A stretch of DNA of 54,143 nucleotides, taken from IMG/VR virus record IMGVR_UViG_3300006750_000012, positions 1-54,143 of that record. One strand, 5' to 3'. The position numbers and the translations under genes were made by a program. Position 1 is the stretch's first letter, and each line of letters begins with the position of its first letter. Source of the stretch: a virus. Under the pieces are notes generated by a model. It worked only from the letters and a program-made list of their open reading frames with translations. It did not search any database and was not told the DNA's origin. This document shows, piece by piece, positions 19,897 through 28,141 of the stretch.

Positions 19897-20141
19897 GATT
19901 TAGAAAATTTACATACGAAAAAGATGATGGCGACATATCAGATCGCACAGCTTTTATAGTTAGCGAACCTCGTAAGAATTATCTTATGTTGGACGCTACA
20001 GGATTTACAACAGAAGAAAGAACAGAATTAATCGAAGCATTTCTAGATGTGGAGGCTTACAAAACCGAGCGGTTAGCTGAAGTCCAATCATTAATGAAAT
20101 GGAGAACATTTAAACCTGAAGGGGTAACATTTAATGAGTAG
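19893..20141 (+). CDS. Hypothetical protein, 82 aa
   Basis: Starts in an ATGA overlap. Soluble, helical C-terminal half; no recognised motif. Confidence 0.55.
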   Translation: MRFRKFTYEKDDGDISDRTAFIVSEPRKNYLMLDATGFTTEERTELIEAFLDVEAYKTERLAEVQSLMKWRTFKPEGVTFNE

Positions 20142-20208
20142 ATATTGGAACCAACAAGAAAACGAACCTAGAGCATGGCCGATTCTTGAGGCAGGTAAAC
20201 GTGACTAA
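20134..20208 (+). CDS. Tiny ORF, 24 aa
   Basis: Overlaps the previous gene by 8 bases and the next by 8 bases; GAAGGGGTAAC upstream. MSRYWNQQENEPRAWPILEA and four residues. Translation is plausible but unproven. Confidence 0.35.
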   Translation: MSRYWNQQENEPRAWPILEAGKRD

Positions 20209-20467
20209 GATAAAAGAGGTTAACTTTGAAAATTCTGCTGATGCGTATCATATATTAGGATACCCTAAAAGTGTGCACCTTCATATGACGAAAGCGATAC
20301 GTTCTACAGAAATTTTAACCTTCGTATATGAAGAAAAAGACACTCCGGTAGAACATATTATTAGACCCTATGGTTCAGGACATGAAACAAAAGGTTTTTA
20401 TTTAGGAAGTATACGTCGTAAGAATAATACCTTATTGCATTTTTACCATGAAAAAGTAAGTGTTTAA
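20201..20467 (+). CDS. Hypothetical protein, 88 aa
   Basis: GTG start at 20201 preferred (GAGGCAGG just upstream); TTG at 20186 is in frame. Beta-rich (SVHLHMTKAIRSTEILTFVY). Function unknown. Confidence 0.5.
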   Translation: MTKIKEVNFENSADAYHILGYPKSVHLHMTKAIRSTEILTFVYEEKDTPVEHIIRPYGSGHETKGFYLGSIRRKNNTLLHFYHEKVSV

Positions 20468-20702
20468 CTACAAAGAAGCCATGGACTATTTAAAAAGTCT
20501 AGGGAAGGACAAATGGATAAAGTATGAAAATCTGGCTCCAAGTTTCGTTATTGAAATTGCTAGTACGACTTACGAGACCGAAAATTTTGATCCAGTCGAC
20601 GGTGGCCCACTTCATGAAGAGGGTGAATGGGCTGATAGGTGGGAAGAAAGAACTACCAACAAAAGAAGAGGTAAGGTCAAGCGCCTTACTATTGTAGAAT
20701 AA
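20460..20702 (+). CDS. Hypothetical protein, 80 aa
   Basis: GTG start, overlapping the previous gene by 8 bases. Acidic and aromatic, with a basic C-terminus (TTNKRRGKVKRLTIVE). Function unknown. Confidence 0.5.
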   Translation: MFNYKEAMDYLKSLGKDKWIKYENLAPSFVIEIASTTYETENFDPVDGGPLHEEGEWADRWEERTTNKRRGKVKRLTIVE

Positions 20703-20713
20703 AAGGATAAAGA

Positions 20714-20857
20714 ATGAGAAAAAGATGTGAAGATTGCGGTAGACGAAAATGCCGCTGTTTAAAATCAGATGAGCTCGCTACAGTTAGACGCTATAGACCA
20801 CGTAATGTGCGTCCAGTGTGTCTGAACGCTATGCGTCTCAACAAAATCATGCTCTAA
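20714..20857 (+). CDS. Small Cys-rich basic protein, 47 aa
   Basis: CEDCGRRKCRC at residues 5-15 looks like half a zinc ribbon; the rest is Arg-rich. AGGATAAAG upstream. Stop overlaps the SleB ATG (TAATG). Confidence 0.5.
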   Translation: MRKRCEDCGRRKCRCLKSDELATVRRYRPRNVRPVCLNAMRLNKIML

Positions 20858-21294
20858 TGCGTAGCATATTTATTGCTCTGCTTGGAGCATTTCTGTGTCT
20901 GAACACATCAGCCTCAGAACTAACATCTGAAGAAACCTGTCTAGCAAAGAATATATATTACGAAGCGCGAGATCAGTCGCGTCAAGCCCAATATGCCGTC
21001 GCTGCGGCAACTCTAAATAGAGTGTTAAACAGGAAATTTCCTAATACTGTTTGTGAAGTAGTTTATCAGCCCAATCAATTTAGTTGGTATTGGGACGGCA
21101 AATCTGATAATCCATATGAAACAGAAGCTTGGGAAGAAAGTAAAAAATTAGCTCGAATAATGTTGCAAATGTACCACAATGCCTACGATAACACTAAAGG
21201 TGCACTATTCTATAAGAAAGTAGGACACCCTAGTAGATACTTTAAAACATTAGAGTATATAACAACAATAGGCGACCATGAGTTTTATAGATGA
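20857..21294 (+). CDS. SleB-like cell wall hydrolase, secreted
   Basis: About 145 aa from the ATG at 20857. Signal peptide MRSIFIALLGAFLCLNTSASE. The mature domain matches the hydrolase_2/SleB family: CLAKNIYYEARDQ with the catalytic Glu, AVAAATLNRVLNRKFPNTVCEVVYQPNQFSWYWDGK. These enzymes are lytic transglycosylases cutting peptidoglycan. A second, exported muralytic enzyme besides the M15 endolysin at 44315. Its position among surface-modification genes rather than in the lysis cassette suggests remodelling of the wall. Confidence 0.85.
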   Translation: MRSIFIALLGAFLCLNTSASELTSEETCLAKNIYYEARDQSRQAQYAVAAATLNRVLNRKFPNTVCEVVYQPNQFSWYWDGKSDNPYETEAWEESKKLARIMLQMYHNAYDNTKGALFYKKVGHPSRYFKTLEYITTIGDHEFYR

Positions 21295-21908
21295 TAAACG
21301 TAGTATGTGTACAGTGGGGTAGAAAATACTCTAACGAATATGTGACTAAATTATATAATAGCATCGAAAGAAATACTAGTGTTCCTTTCGATTTTATTAC
21401 ATGCACAGATAATGCTGAACGACCTGTACCAGGGTTTAAAGATATATTTCCTAAAGATAATATTCAATCTTGGTATAATAAACTGCAAATGTTTTATATG
21501 GATAAACATTGGAGATTTGAACAGACGTTCTTTTTTGATTTAGATACGGTAATAGTAGGAAACTTAGATGAAATTTTTGGATATCGTGGAAACTTCTGCG
21601 CTCTCAGAGACTTCTATCGTCGTGATGGACTGGGATCAGGTTTATTGTCGTGGAAGACCGGAGAACACGAGTACATTTGGGACTACTATAAAGGTAGAAA
21701 ACATAGACTCGGGGATCAAGGTATTATCGAAGATGCTACTTCCAAAAATGTTGATAGGTGGCAGGAACTTTATAAGGATCAAATTATAAGTTATAAAGTA
21801 CATTGTAAGCCTACTCCGCCAGATAATGCTAGAATAGTATGCTTTCATGGTAAACCTAATCCGCACGAGGTAAAAGGACTAAAATGGGTGACAAACGCCT
21901 GGCAATAG
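21291..21908 (+). CDS. Glycosyltransferase (GT-A/GT8-like)
   Basis: 205 aa. FFFDLDTVIVGNLDEIF (about residues 80-96) holds the DxD metal/nucleotide-sugar motif of GT-A folds. SWYNKLQMFYM before it and HGKPNPHEV near the end fit the family. Coupled to SleB by ATGA. First of a surface or nucleotide-modification cassette. Confidence 0.75.
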   Translation: MINVVCVQWGRKYSNEYVTKLYNSIERNTSVPFDFITCTDNAERPVPGFKDIFPKDNIQSWYNKLQMFYMDKHWRFEQTFFFDLDTVIVGNLDEIFGYRGNFCALRDFYRRDGLGSGLLSWKTGEHEYIWDYYKGRKHRLGDQGIIEDATSKNVDRWQELYKDQIISYKVHCKPTPPDNARIVCFHGKPNPHEVKGLKWVTNAWQ

Positions 21909-22081
21909 TAACCGGCAGTAATTCACAGATTATAAATCTTCCTATGAGACCTGGAGAAATCTCTAATTCAATAGTTTCTGCTAATACAGATACTTTGATG
22001 GAGATTGGGATTAATCCTAATAATCAGGTGCCTTTAGAAGAAGGTATGATAGAGACTATTAAGTATTTTAGATATGTTTGA
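21884..22081 (+). CDS. Hypothetical protein, 65 aa
   Basis: Overlaps the glycosyltransferase by 25 bases. RLAIVTGSNSQIINLPMRPG opening; no motif. Function unknown. Confidence 0.45.
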   Translation: MGDKRLAIVTGSNSQIINLPMRPGEISNSIVSANTDTLMEIGINPNNQVPLEEGMIETIKYFRYV

Positions 22082-22868
22082 ATATCCAAATGCTAAAAAT
22101 TTCAGATATGGAAATAAGCACCTTAAGTTTCTAAAGTTAATGACAGTACAGGCGGAGTTCCCTTATAGTGAAACTACTAAAAGTATAAATGATACTAATT
22201 TTTATTTTAAGTGGCAAAGGCACGAAGGAATTATAGATTTTTGCGATTTAGATGATTTATACCTAGACTCAGATCTTCCCATATTTAAAGCACACTATAG
22301 TAAGTATATTGATTATCCAAACAATATATTTCCATTGGGCCCAATGTGTGGGGGCAGAGTACCTACTTCTAACAATATTCATTATTTATTCAGTCATGAA
22401 TATCAGTATAATCCACAACGAGGTTTCAGTAATAAACAGATTCCTTGGGGTCATGCTATAAGACGTAGAAACTATGTAAAAAGCCTATTTACAAAAACTA
22501 ATTACAGTGTAGATCAGAAGATAGAAGATAGTCCGTTAAAGTTTTGGCGCGCTAATCAGAATGTACTTGGAGCAATTTGTGTACCTGGTCGAGTTAACAA
22601 TATGTTAGATCGTGGACAACTAGAACTAATGCTTTTAGGTGTATGTACGATATCACCAGAATTACCAGAGTTACTATTAGGGAAGGAACTACTTCCTGGA
22701 GTACACTATATTAAGTGTAAAGATGACTATAGTGATTTACTAGATATTATGGAGGAATTAACTCCAGATAAGGCGAAAGAAATAGGTAATTGTGCTAAAA
22801 CTCTTAAAATAAACTATCATCCTATATATTTTATGCAGTGGATAACAAATAATGTGGTTAAAAGATAA
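22074..22868 (+). CDS. Glycosyltransferase-like protein (GT-B C-terminal pattern)
   Basis: 264 aa. The stretch CVPGRVNNMLDRGQLELMLL, then VCTISPELPELL and VHYIKCKDDYSDLLDIMEEL, resembles the C-terminal half of GT-B transferases, where the sugar nucleotide is bound and the gene loses Rossmann repeats at the N-terminus. Exact family uncertain. Belongs to the same cassette. Confidence 0.55.
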   Translation: MFEYPNAKNFRYGNKHLKFLKLMTVQAEFPYSETTKSINDTNFYFKWQRHEGIIDFCDLDDLYLDSDLPIFKAHYSKYIDYPNNIFPLGPMCGGRVPTSNNIHYLFSHEYQYNPQRGFSNKQIPWGHAIRRRNYVKSLFTKTNYSVDQKIEDSPLKFWRANQNVLGAICVPGRVNNMLDRGQLELMLLGVCTISPELPELLLGKELLPGVHYIKCKDDYSDLLDIMEELTPDKAKEIGNCAKTLKINYHPIYFMQWITNNVVKR

Positions 22869-23496
22869 GGTAATATTTTTAGATATTCCAAAATGTGGAA
22901 CTACTTCTATGCATAAAGCAGCAGGATTTCCAAAACACTTACCACACCCCATGAACTCGGTGCCTAATAAAGTAGGACATACAAAACATAGTAGACATAT
23001 TCCAAATAGTATAGATTACAGTTATATCTTTACTGTAGTAAGAAACCCTTATACTAGAAGTATATCCTTATGGAATCATGTTAATAAATTAAAAAATTCA
23101 CTGTTAAATGGCAAGATCAAACGTACCGCTAATCAGTACCTAACAGAAGAATATTTTAATAGTTTCGAACATTTTTTAGAAGTATGTAAAGAAATAAATG
23201 AAAATGTAGATTCGGTGAATGAAACCGAAACATTTTTATTAGTACACTGTTCATGTTATACTTGGACACGTTCATTACCTAGAGTAGATAAAGTGATCAG
23301 ATTAGAAGAGTTTGAAAAAGAAAGATATTTATTGCCATTACGTATAGACGGGCTACCAGTAATTAATATTGGTAAAGAACATTTTATCTTATCAAAAGAT
23401 CAACGAATTAAAATAGAACAAGCGTTTTTTGAGGATTTTCATTTATATGAATATAATATTTCCAACCCCGCGCCACCCTCAAGAAATTTAGAATAA
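22852..23496 (+). CDS. Sulfotransferase family protein
   Basis: 214 aa. 5'-phosphosulfate loop: IFLDIPKCGTTSMHKAAGFP (residues 8-27, I-P-K-x-G-T-T-S). 3'-phosphate site: FTVVRNPYTRSISLWNHV (about 60-77, V-R-N-P-x-x-R). Both are standard for carbohydrate sulfotransferases using PAPS. In a phage with glycosyltransferases next door, sulfation of a surface polysaccharide or of modified DNA sugar is possible (inference). Confidence 0.8.
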   Translation: MWLKDKVIFLDIPKCGTTSMHKAAGFPKHLPHPMNSVPNKVGHTKHSRHIPNSIDYSYIFTVVRNPYTRSISLWNHVNKLKNSLLNGKIKRTANQYLTEEYFNSFEHFLEVCKEINENVDSVNETETFLLVHCSCYTWTRSLPRVDKVIRLEEFEKERYLLPLRIDGLPVINIGKEHFILSKDQRIKIEQAFFEDFHLYEYNISNPAPPSRNLE

Positions 23497-23509
23497 CAAA
23501 GGATTACGT

Positions 23510-24142
23510 GTGTATAAAGTAGGATTCATTATTGGAAACGGTGAAAGCCGACAAGATTTTGATTTAGAAAGGCTAAGAGGGAAGGGTACTATAATGGGAT
23601 GTAATGCCCTATATAGAGACTTTATTCCCGATGTTTTAATGGCTGTCGATCAAAGGATGATAGTCGAAATAGCTAGATCAGAGTATGCTAAAAACAACTA
23701 TTTTGTAATCCCCTCTAATAGAATTGGTAGAACTAAAAGTACCTATAAAGTTTACGGTGCTGTAATGAAAGAATTTAATACTTGCGGTGGTGCTGTAATG
23801 CACTTGGCAGGCATGATGAAATTAGACCTAGTATATTTATTAGGTATAGATTGTTACGGTGGAAATGTATATTATGGTACAGAGGGGTATCAAAGGAACT
23901 TAAAAGACGACAGATATAATACATTTGTTAGATATTTTGAAAAAGCTTTTGTTAGATACCCAAATACAAAATATATAAATCTAACTAAAGACGGACAAGA
24001 TGGAATAACTAGAAGATTTAAACATAAACCATTAAATTACGATACACTAGACCTAGATGAATTTATTAACAATTTAGACAGATTCCCACATCAAGAACCG
24101 ATTTATTATCATGATGAATATAGAAAAACAAAGACAACTTAA
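23510..24142 (+). CDS. DUF115/MptE-like or sialyltransferase-like protein
   Basis: 210 aa, GTG start with AAGGA upstream. GFIIGNGESRQDFDLERL, then GCNALYRDFIPDVLMAVDQ, TCGGAVMHLAGMMKL and LVYLLGIDCYGG match the nucleotide-binding pattern of DUF115-type proteins, which add sugars or handle pterin/nucleotide donors. Fits the glycan cassette. Confidence 0.6.
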   Translation: MYKVGFIIGNGESRQDFDLERLRGKGTIMGCNALYRDFIPDVLMAVDQRMIVEIARSEYAKNNYFVIPSNRIGRTKSTYKVYGAVMKEFNTCGGAVMHLAGMMKLDLVYLLGIDCYGGNVYYGTEGYQRNLKDDRYNTFVRYFEKAFVRYPNTKYINLTKDGQDGITRRFKHKPLNYDTLDLDEFINNLDRFPHQEPIYYHDEYRKTKTT

Positions 24143-24290
24143 GAACTTCATTAATATGTTAAATAATGAAGATATAAATGAATTAGAGCGCCTACTTACT
24201 TGGCGAAAATGGAAAGGAAAGCTAAGTGCACCCAGATATATTGATGATTCCGAGCGAGAAACTCCGACAGAAAGCTCTCCCAGTAACTAA
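24111..24290 (+). CDS. Hypothetical protein, 59 aa
   Basis: Overlaps the previous gene and the start of the deformylase in other frames. Helical charged N-terminal half (MNIEKQRQLKNFINMLNNED), Ser/Pro-rich end. Moderate support. Confidence 0.4.
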   Translation: MMNIEKQRQLKNFINMLNNEDINELERLLTWRKWKGKLSAPRYIDDSERETPTESSPSN

Positions 24291-24756
24291 ATTTGACACA
24301 GATATGCTATTTACATTATCTAATAGTATGTTAAAGTGTTTGGATTACTATAAAGCTATAGGCCTTGCCTGCACGCAGCTAGGAATACCTATGCGTATGA
24401 TAGTATTCAGAGCGGAAGCACATAGGCCATTTGTAATGGTAAACCCCACGATCGAAGGCGGGTATAGTAGTAATCTGCAAAATTTTAAGGAAGGGTGTTT
24501 GTCTGTACCAGGATATTGGGATATGATTCCCAGACATCCTACTATTCAAGTAAAATATAATGACATAACTGGAAAAGACTTAATAGATGTATTTTACGGG
24601 TATGAAGCAAGTATTATACAACATGAAATAGAACATTTAGATGGCATATTATTTATAGATCATCTAAGTAGTATTAAAAAGGATCGAGCTGGAAAAAAGG
24701 TGGAACATTGGAAAAGAAGAAACAATTTAAAAAGAAAATTAAATCGCAACGTATAA
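24226..24756 (+). CDS. def: Peptide deformylase
   Basis: 176 aa, GTG start after AAAGGAAAG. All three family motifs: GLACTQLGIP (motif 1), EGCLSVPG (motif 2 with metal Cys) and QHEIEHLDG (motif 3, HExxH). Removes the formyl group from new proteins. Phage deformylases are known in marine phages and help high-level translation, consistent with the tRNA and tmRNA genes. Confidence 0.93.
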   Translation: MHPDILMIPSEKLRQKALPVTKFDTDMLFTLSNSMLKCLDYYKAIGLACTQLGIPMRMIVFRAEAHRPFVMVNPTIEGGYSSNLQNFKEGCLSVPGYWDMIPRHPTIQVKYNDITGKDLIDVFYGYEASIIQHEIEHLDGILFIDHLSSIKKDRAGKKVEHWKRRNNLKRKLNRNV

Positions 24757-24953
24757 GAATAATTGACCCACACAATCGCCCAAAAAGACGTATTAAAGGT
24801 GTTCAAGATGTTCATCCTAGGGAGGGTATCTATAGAGTGTGGGATAACGTAGAAAGTCTTCAACAGGTATATATACCAAAAGAATCTGTGCCCGGATATA
24901 ATTTATCCTGGATAGAAGACAAGGTAAAACCTGAAAAGATTCAAAAATATTAA
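24708..24953 (+). CDS. Basic hypothetical protein, 81 aa
   Basis: TTG start overlapping the deformylase by 49 bases; AAAGGTGG upstream. Lys/Arg-rich N-terminus, then a compact domain. Function unknown. Confidence 0.5.
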   Translation: MEKKKQFKKKIKSQRIRIIDPHNRPKRRIKGVQDVHPREGIYRVWDNVESLQQVYIPKESVPGYNLSWIEDKVKPEKIQKY

Positions 24954-24954
24954 C

Positions 24955-24983
24955 TTGAAATTTAAGCAAAATATTGCTATAAT
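24955..24983 (+). promoter_or_regulatory. Rightward promoter
   Basis: TTGAAA (24955-24960), 17-base spacer, TATAAT (24978-24983); start in ATGCTGGTAAAACAG near 24991. Drives the DNA-binding paralogue and probably the ligase genes. Confidence 0.85.
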
Positions 24984-25032
24984 ATTATTAATGCTGGTAA
25001 AACAGCTACAGATTTGACAGAGGAAAATTTAT

Positions 25033-25401
25033 ATGGCAGAAAAGAATGCTTGGACAGATGAGCTAAAAGCTGAGGTCATTGAGGAATATCAGTCCCGTGA
25101 ACCTACGCCCGAGAATAGTACGGAGATTGTCGGTGAACTAGCCGAAGAGTACAATCAAAAACCTAATGGTGTTCGTATGATTCTGGTTAAAGCCGGTGTC
25201 TATATTAAGAAGGATCCTGAAAAGAGTTCTTCAAAAACCAGTACTGGTGGAAGTAAACGCGTTAATAAAGCGGAAGCTATTGATGGTCTTAAGTCTGCAA
25301 TTGAAGATGCGGGCCAAGAAGTGGACGAAGATATTGTGTCTCGCCTTACAGGTAAGGCTGCCGTTTATTTCACTGGGGTTATTACTGCCGTAAATGGCTA
25401 G
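25033..25401 (+). CDS. SANT/HTH-like DNA-binding protein, paralogue 3
   Basis: 122 aa. N-terminal unit WTDELKAEVIEEYQSREPTP followed by IVGELAEEYNQKPNGVRMIL and GVYIKKD; C-terminal domain KRVNKAEAIDGLKSAIEDAG. Same design as 518-895 and 1300-1701. GAGGAAAATTT upstream. Confidence 0.78.
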   Translation: MAEKNAWTDELKAEVIEEYQSREPTPENSTEIVGELAEEYNQKPNGVRMILVKAGVYIKKDPEKSSSKTSTGGSKRVNKAEAIDGLKSAIEDAGQEVDEDIVSRLTGKAAVYFTGVITAVNG

Positions 25402-26020
25402 AATTAAGAAACAAGAGCACGAGAAGTTAGATGATACAAATATTCGTCGTATTATCTCTCTTCTCGAGCCCGAAGAAGGTAGGCCCATTACAAAGAAAGC
25501 CGCCTGTGAAATGCTACGCATCAATTATAGCACCAAAAGATTAGGTAATATTATTGATGACTATAAGGAGCGAAGAGCTTTTGAAGTAAAACGTAGAAAA
25601 GCCTTAAGAGGTAAACCTATTAAGGACGCAGAAGGCAAGTATATAATCTTAGAGTATTTAAAGGGAGACTCTATTTCTTCTCTCTCTAAATCAACCTATA
25701 GAAGTGTTCTATCCGTTAAAAAGTATTTGATAGATAATCAAGTGCCTTTACACGGTGAAAAGACTGACTATTTTAATCCTGTAATGGTTCCAGATGAAAA
25801 CTTAAAAGAAGAATATGAATCTGGAGAGTATGCTTGGTCTGTACAATATAATTGTTTAGTACAAGTTAAAAAATTAATTCAAGTACATAAAGATTTCGGA
25901 AATATATACAATGTATGGGTTTTCGGAAACCATGATCAATGGGCATCTTTAGCTTGGGCTTACATGGCAGATTTACCTGTTCTTAAAAAATTCAACATTA
26001 AAGAAAACGAATTAGCATAA
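25394..26020 (+). CDS. Hypothetical protein with HTH-like N-terminus, 208 aa
   Basis: ITKKAACEMLRINYSTKRLG looks like a helix-turn-helix; SISSLSKSTYRSVLSVKKYL a second one. Overlaps the previous gene by 8 bases. DNA-binding is likely; no named family. Confidence 0.55.
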   Translation: MARIKKQEHEKLDDTNIRRIISLLEPEEGRPITKKAACEMLRINYSTKRLGNIIDDYKERRAFEVKRRKALRGKPIKDAEGKYIILEYLKGDSISSLSKSTYRSVLSVKKYLIDNQVPLHGEKTDYFNPVMVPDENLKEEYESGEYAWSVQYNCLVQVKKLIQVHKDFGNIYNVWVFGNHDQWASLAWAYMADLPVLKKFNIKENELA

Positions 26021-26395
26021 ATGGCAAAAAACAAACTAAAATCAAGTGATTCCAAGAAAAACTATTGGAAGAGATATTCAACTAAATACGAAGATCATCG
26101 TATTAAAAGGTTAGAACGACACATTGCAAAACATCCTGAAGATGCACAAGCAATCGAAAGACTAGATAATCCAAGATTTCCTTACAGACGAAATGTTAAA
26201 GGTGTGTTTAAAACACCAAGAATAAATAAGGAAAAAGCGGCTAATAGAGAAGATATGAAATTGAGAGAATTGAAGTCTCGTCCTCGTTCTCCTTTTCCCG
26301 CATGGAAACAAATTCTTCGTGAGTTACGTGACTCTATGAGACCTAAAGTGAGGCATAAGAAACGTCGTGGCACAAAACTACATAAAACTAGCTAA
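26021..26395 (+). CDS. Very basic hypothetical protein, 124 aa
   Basis: Lys/Arg-rich throughout (ends RPKVRHKKRRGTKLHKTS). Probably nucleic-acid binding by charge. Overlaps the ligase gene by 29 bases. Confidence 0.55.
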   Translation: MAKNKLKSSDSKKNYWKRYSTKYEDHRIKRLERHIAKHPEDAQAIERLDNPRFPYRRNVKGVFKTPRINKEKAANREDMKLRELKSRPRSPFPAWKQILRELRDSMRPKVRHKKRRGTKLHKTS

Positions 26396-27326
26396 AGAAG
26401 CATATTACGAAGGTAAACCCTTTATTTCAGATTCCCAATATGATGCTCTAGTAGACTTATATGGAGAAGATTCTGTAGGTAGTCAAGTAGGAGCAGATAT
26501 TCCTCACTATCGTAAGATGTACAGTTTAGATAAGGTGTATGAGGGAGAATATAACGGTGATACTCCTGTGGACAATCCAGATGACTGGATCGTTACACAT
26601 AAGTTAGATGGAGCAGCTATTTCTATCCTATATATAGGCAGAGTAATGGCGCAAGTATTAACTAGAGGAGACGGAACCAGAGGAATAGATATTTCTGATT
26701 TATTCCGACATACTGATTTAATTCCTCAAGTATTACCCCCTAACTGTCCAGGTATTGTTCAAATTAATGCCGAGGTAGCTACAGTCAAAACTACCCCTAA
26801 TGCTAGAAATTATGCTTCAGGGGCTTTAGGGCTTAAAAGTAAGGATGAGTTTCTAAAAAGAGACTTAAAAGTATTTGCATATAATCAATATCCACATGCT
26901 CCTACGCACAAAGAAGATTTATATGGGTTATATCATCACGGTTTCACGTATGTTCCATTAGCTTTAGATATTGCAACTGAAGAATTTGAGTATCCAACTG
27001 ATGGATATGTATGGAGGATTAATGATAATCAATTATACAAAACTATGGGATTTACCAGTCATCACCCACGAGGTGCAATTGCTGTTAAAGAACGTTCTGA
27101 GGGCGTTAAAACGACCCTTCTCGACGTCAAGTGGCAAACAGGAAAATCCGGTAAAGTCACGCCGGTTGCTATTCTCAGTCCGGTTAATATTAACGACGCC
27201 ATCGTCTCAAGAGCCACGTTAAATAACGTAGGATTTATTGAGGCCCTCGGACTCGAAATAGGCGACGCGGTAATGGTAGAGCGTGCTGGAGATATTATCC
27301 CTAGGATTATTAAGAAAGCCGAATAA
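26367..27326 (+). CDS. ligA: NAD-dependent DNA ligase, adenylation and OB part (subunit A)
   Basis: 319 aa, GTG start. N-terminal Ia-like domain (YEGKPFISDSQYDALVDLY), active site THKLDGAAIS (nucleotidyl-Lys, about residue 73), VLTRGDGTRG, and the OB fold VTPVAILSPVNI-ATLNN-LEIGDAVMVERAGDIIPRI. Stops before the zinc finger; the rest is a separate gene at 27398. Two-piece ligases are known in T5-type phages. An AAACAGGAAA copy lies inside. Confidence 0.9.
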   Translation: MAQNYIKLAKEAYYEGKPFISDSQYDALVDLYGEDSVGSQVGADIPHYRKMYSLDKVYEGEYNGDTPVDNPDDWIVTHKLDGAAISILYIGRVMAQVLTRGDGTRGIDISDLFRHTDLIPQVLPPNCPGIVQINAEVATVKTTPNARNYASGALGLKSKDEFLKRDLKVFAYNQYPHAPTHKEDLYGLYHHGFTYVPLALDIATEEFEYPTDGYVWRINDNQLYKTMGFTSHHPRGAIAVKERSEGVKTTLLDVKWQTGKSGKVTPVAILSPVNINDAIVSRATLNNVGFIEALGLEIGDAVMVERAGDIIPRIIKKAE

Positions 27327-27361
27327 GTAATAAAAAAGCTAACAGAAACAAAAAATAAATC

Positions 27362-27390
27362 TTGACATTTCAGTAAAAATGTGAGATAAT
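27362..27390 (+). promoter_or_regulatory. Promoter placing an ATG at +1
   Basis: TTGACA (27362-27367), 17-base spacer, GATAAT (27385-27390), and the ATG of ligase part B at 27398, 7 bases after the -10 box. The mRNA would be leaderless. Confidence 0.82.
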
Positions 27391-27397
27391 ATATAAA

Positions 27398-28141
27398 ATG
27401 AAAATAGAAATTCCAACAACTTGCCCTTCTTGCGGCGCAGCATTAGAACTTGTCAATGCACAGCTCTTTTGCCGGAATAAATCTTGTAAAGCACAATCTT
27501 TTAAGAAGATTGAGACCTTTGCAAAAAATATGAAAATAAAAGGCTTAGGTCCAAGGACTATAGAAAAATTAGAACTTGAAACCATTCCTGATATTTACAT
27601 ATTAACAGAATCTTGTTTGGTGGAAAGACTAGGCGAAAAAATAGGTAAAAAATTACATGGTGAAATTAATAAGTCTAAAATATGTGAATTTTCAACCTTT
27701 TTAAGCGCACTCAGTATTCCGCTGATAGGTAAAACAGCAAGTAAAAAAATTGCTGAAGCAGGTTTTAATTCTATAATAGATTTATGGGATTATAGTCATC
27801 ATGATATACTTGGTCCAGTAGCTAGTTCAAACCTAGCGGATTGGGTAAATGACTTTGGTCCAGAATATTATGATCTACCATTAGAGTTTATCAAACCTAA
27901 ACCTGCAACAACTAAACGATTAGGAAAAGTATGTATAACTGGGAAGTTAAACGATTTCCGAAATCGAACTGAAGCATCCAAATTTCTAGAAGAGATAGGA
28001 TATACAGTAACAACGACAGTAAGTAAACAGACTGACTTTCTAGTTTGCGAAGATGGTTCTTCATCTAGTAAAACGAAGAAAGCGAAACAGTTAAATATAC
28101 AAATAGTATTAATTAAACAACTAGAGGAAATTGCTAAATGA
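27398..28141 (+). CDS. ligA: NAD-dependent DNA ligase, zinc finger-HhH-BRCT part (subunit B)
   Basis: 247 aa. TTCPSCG and CRNKSCKAQ form the Cys4 zinc finger (residues 8-33), MKIKGLGPRTIEKL the first HhH, then further HhH units (LIGKTASKKIAEAGF) and a C-terminal BRCT domain (KVCITGKLNDF-ASKFLEEIGY). The zinc finger requires the start at 27398. It completes the adenylation part at 26367; the two must work as a complex. Confidence 0.88.
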   Translation: MKIEIPTTCPSCGAALELVNAQLFCRNKSCKAQSFKKIETFAKNMKIKGLGPRTIEKLELETIPDIYILTESCLVERLGEKIGKKLHGEINKSKICEFSTFLSALSIPLIGKTASKKIAEAGFNSIIDLWDYSHHDILGPVASSNLADWVNDFGPEYYDLPLEFIKPKPATTKRLGKVCITGKLNDFRNRTEASKFLEEIGYTVTTTVSKQTDFLVCEDGSSSSKTKKAKQLNIQIVLIKQLEEIAK

